Of a DNA stretch of 8,629 bases, positions 6,943-8,629 are shown in pieces. Made by a program: the position numbers and the translations under genes. A model generated the notes under the pieces. That model worked only from the letters and a program-made list of their open reading frames with translations, had not been told where the DNA came from and did not search any database. The DNA comes from an uncultured Bacteroidales bacterium (GTDB lineage Bacteria > Bacteroidota > Bacteroidia > Bacteroidales > P3): positions 1-8,629 of the forward strand of contig CALEFF010000036.1 of the NCBI GenBank assembly GCA_937876865.1, given 5' to 3'. How positions within the stretch are numbered: the first letter of the stretch is position 1; every line of letters starts with the position of its first letter.

Positions 6943-7962
6943 ATGAAATACAAAACTCCTGCAACAAAGCGTACCAAACAACTTGCGATGATTCTAAGTC
7001 TAATACCTAATATGGTATTAGCACAACAAGGAGTAATTGTATTCCACAATTGTGAAAACTTTTTCTATCCTACAAAAGATAGCATAGCACTTGACGATGA
7101 TTTTACCTTAGAAGGCAAAAAAAGATGGAGCTTTTCACGATACAATAGCAAGAAAAACCTGCTTGCAAAGACCTATATAGCAGCAGGAAAAGGCAATATG
7201 CCAGCAATAATAGGCCTATGCGAGGTAGAAAACGACAAAGTACTTTACGACCTTTGCAAAGACAGCCCATTAAGAAAAGGAAATTACAAATATATTCATT
7301 ACCCCTCACAAGACATAAGAGGAATAGACGTTGCCTTGCTTTACAACGAGCAATTTTCTCCTATCTCGCACTGTAAATTAGAGGCAGAAACCGACCCCAA
7401 CGAAGAAAAAACAAGAGATGTGCTTTATGTACAAGGAATGATGCAAGAAATGAAACTAAACATTTATGTCATTCACGCACCCTCTCGCCGAGAACACAAC
7501 ATAAAGAAAACACTTCGCACCAAAATATTTACAATGGTCAATAGCCATATAGAGCAATTGAGAAAAGAAGGCGAGGAGAATTTCATTATCATGGGAGATA
7601 TGAACGACAACCCTTGGGATTCTTCAATAAAAGACGCCTTTCGCACAATGGCACATCGCAATAACCCCGACCCATTCCTTGTAAACCTTATGCGAAACAA
7701 CAAAAACAAACGAGGCTCCTACGTTTACAGCGGAGATTATTGCAGTTTTGACCAATTCTTAGTATCAAAACCACTTTTAAATCATTTAGAAATAGAGGGC
7801 AAAGAAGAAGAAATGATATTCCGTCCCGATTTTCTAATAGACAAAGACAAAAACAATCGTTTAATTCAACCACTTTCCACCTACAAAGGAATGCACTACC
7901 AAGGCGGAGCAAGCGATCATTTTCCAATACGATTGTTTTTCAAAAATAATTCAAAGAAATAA
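6943..7962 (+). CDS. Secreted endonuclease/exonuclease/phosphatase-family (DNase I-fold) protein
   Basis: This is a Mg-dependent phosphoesterase of the DNase I-like fold, probably periplasmic or extracellular; its substrate (DNA, RNA or a phosphoester) cannot be told from sequence. A 27-residue signal peptide has a basic n-region (K9, R10, K12), a hydrophobic stretch (14-26) and likely cleavage at VLA-QQ. The mature domain shows the expected catalytic set in order: N36/E39 in HNCEN, E94 and E96 in GLCEVEN, H178 in IHAPSRRE, D219 and N221 in GDMND, and D325-H326 in GASDHFP. The stretch DDDFTLEGKKRW (51-62) resembles a signature of secreted Bacteroidota members. At 339 residues the length is ordinary for the family. 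The gene follows the gcvT terminator by 17 nt and has no clear promoter or Shine-Dalgarno site. The signal peptide supports ATG 6943; starting at the ATG at 6988 would remove its basic region. Confidence 0.88.
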   Translation: MKYKTPATKRTKQLAMILSLIPNMVLAQQGVIVFHNCENFFYPTKDSIALDDDFTLEGKKRWSFSRYNSKKNLLAKTYIAAGKGNMPAIIGLCEVENDKVLYDLCKDSPLRKGNYKYIHYPSQDIRGIDVALLYNEQFSPISHCKLEAETDPNEEKTRDVLYVQGMMQEMKLNIYVIHAPSRREHNIKKTLRTKIFTMVNSHIEQLRKEGEENFIIMGDMNDNPWDSSIKDAFRTMAHRNNPDPFLVNLMRNNKNKRGSYVYSGDYCSFDQFLVSKPLLNHLEIEGKEEEMIFRPDFLIDKDKNNRLIQPLSTYKGMHYQGGASDHFPIRLFFKNNSKK

Positions 7963-7971
7963 AAAAAACAA

Positions 7972-8012
7972 AACGCTCGTTTGTCAAAAGAAAATTAAGA
8001 CTTGCGAGCGTT
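7972..8012. terminator. Hairpin terminator shared by two convergent genes
   Basis: AACGCTCG (7972-7979) pairs perfectly with CGAGCGTT (8005-8012); a further GTC/GAC pair (7983-7985 with 7999-8001) extends the stem across a small internal loop. On the minus strand the hairpin runs into TTTTG then eight T residues (7968-7961), a good terminator for the TM2 gene. On the plus strand the following ATTGCTTTT is weaker but may still serve the phosphoesterase gene. Confidence 0.75.
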
Positions 8013-8044
8013 ATTGCTTTTAAAGAAAGTTTTAATTTAACGAA

Positions 8045-8533
8045 CTATTTTATCAACATTAAGTTTTCGTTAAATTTTTCCATATTTGATTCTTTTGTAA
8101 GCCTACTTATTTGAAACCAATCAACGATTGTCCACACTCCTAAGGCTCCTCCTGTAAGTAATTTAAGGATTCCCCAACCTGTTTGACCAATTAAAAATCT
8201 ATCAATGCCCAAACTTCCAACCAAAACAGAAACTATTACATTTGTAGTTGGGTCTAAATAATCTCCTGCTGCAAGCAATTGAATTTGTTCAGGGGTTAAA
8301 GATTCTAATTTTTGCTTAACAATCATTACATCTGCGGTTGTGAATTTTTTACCATTCTGCATCATAAATGAATTGATGTATAATTTTTTTGATTCCTCAT
8401 CATTTGCATCTAACATTTCGATTTGAATAGGCAACATTTCACTTTGAGTTAATTTATCATTGTCGTTTTCTGCAAAAACCACATTTGTTGATAAAGCAAA
8501 TGCGAAAAACATAAAGTAAATTACTTTTTTCAT
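8045..8533 (-). CDS. TM2-domain membrane protein with signal peptide
   Basis: This is a small inner-membrane protein of unknown function, 162 residues. The N-terminus is a typical signal peptide (KK at 2-3, hydrophobic 4-20, likely cleavage at VFA-EN after residue 21). A polar, mostly helical segment follows (22-90). The C-terminal half is a TM2 domain: Asp-Pro at 94-95, a first membrane helix (about 97-115) ending in the hallmark DRF (111-113) and Gly116, Lys124, a second helix (about 121-138) with GG at 128-129, and Asp138. The tail (141-162) is polar. This signal-peptide plus TM2 arrangement recurs in Bacteroidota, but no biochemical role is established. The gene is monocistronic, converges on the phosphoesterase gene and shares its terminator. 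The ATG at 8533 is preceded only by A/T-rich DNA; I found no promoter box matching the consensus up to the window end. Confidence 0.85.
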   Translation of the reverse strand: MKKVIYFMFFAFALSTNVVFAENDNDKLTQSEMLPIQIEMLDANDEESKKLYINSFMMQNGKKFTTADVMIVKQKLESLTPEQIQLLAAGDYLDPTTNVIVSVLVGSLGIDRFLIGQTGWGILKLLTGGALGVWTIVDWFQISRLTKESNMEKFNENLMLIK

Positions 8534-8629
8534 TTTTTTAAAATTTAAATTAATACTTTTTTCTTTGATTGCCTAAGTCCCAAATGGCGATTACTTATTT
8601 TCTTTCTTTGACTTCAAGGCATAAAAAAA

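Noticed and set aside
6684..7010. Plus-strand frame spanning the gcvT end, the terminator and the start of the phosphoesterase gene
   Set aside because: It reads through a strong terminator, overlaps two well-supported genes in another frame, and has an Arg/Ser/Asn-rich composition typical of out-of-frame translation.
8567..8592. Possible hairpin upstream of the TM2 gene (GATTGCC with GGCGATT, 12-nt loop)
   Set aside because: Two of the pairs are G-T wobbles that become mismatches in the minus-strand transcript, where the TM2 leader would lie, and no T-run follows; it is probably chance.
1..8629. A novel defence, mobile or biosynthetic system
   Set aside because: All eight genes belong to recognised families, mostly housekeeping. 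There are no terminal repeats, integrase, transposase, tandem repeat array or unusual multi-gene cassette.

Overview
The window looks like the chromosome of an anaerobic member of the Bacteroidota, most likely Bacteroidales. The evidence is low G+C (roughly one third, judged by eye), Bacteroidota-type promoter elements (TTTG about 20 bp upstream of TAnnTTTG) and near absence of Shine-Dalgarno sequences. The gene content also fits: a ferredoxin-dependent 2-oxoacid oxidoreductase, a DUF4369-type lipoprotein, LpxH of lipid A synthesis, and a secreted DNase I-fold protein of the kind common in this group. No mobile element, CRISPR array, tRNA or rRNA is visible.

Layout. Positions 1-119 hold no convincing gene, only a short open minus-strand stretch at the very edge. 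Positions 120-3130 are a minus-strand operon, korA-korB, with its own promoter and a strong rho-independent terminator. It encodes the two subunits of a 2-oxoacid (probably 2-oxoglutarate) ferredoxin oxidoreductase. The divergent intergenic region (3052-3208) carries one TAnnTTTG box for each direction and a perfect 12-bp inverted repeat around the rightward one. Rightwards, aroC (chorismate synthase), a small lipoprotein gene and lpxH (UDP-2,3-diacylglucosamine hydrolase) overlap each other by 4 and 20 nt and form one transcription unit. A near-perfect promoter at the end of lpxH then drives gcvT (glycine cleavage T-protein), which ends at a classic terminator. A secreted endonuclease/exonuclease/phosphatase-family gene follows. 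It converges on a minus-strand TM2-domain protein gene across a shared hairpin terminator. Positions 8534-8629 contain only the upstream region of the TM2 gene, without a promoter I can recognise.

How the genes fit together. The content is mainly housekeeping: ferredoxin-linked 2-oxoacid metabolism, the last shikimate step, lipid A synthesis and one-carbon supply from glycine, plus three exported proteins (lipoprotein, secreted phosphoesterase, TM2 membrane protein). I see no defence island, biosynthetic cluster or other evident new system.

The points most worth a second look are these. The chorismate synthase is unusually divergent, with several normally near-invariant pocket residues replaced. 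The DUF4369-like lipoprotein lacks the thioredoxin domain its relatives usually carry. The korA start appears to be the internal ATG at 3051 rather than an upstream GTG. A Shine-Dalgarno-like sequence precedes korB alone. The inverted repeat around the aroC promoter could be an operator.
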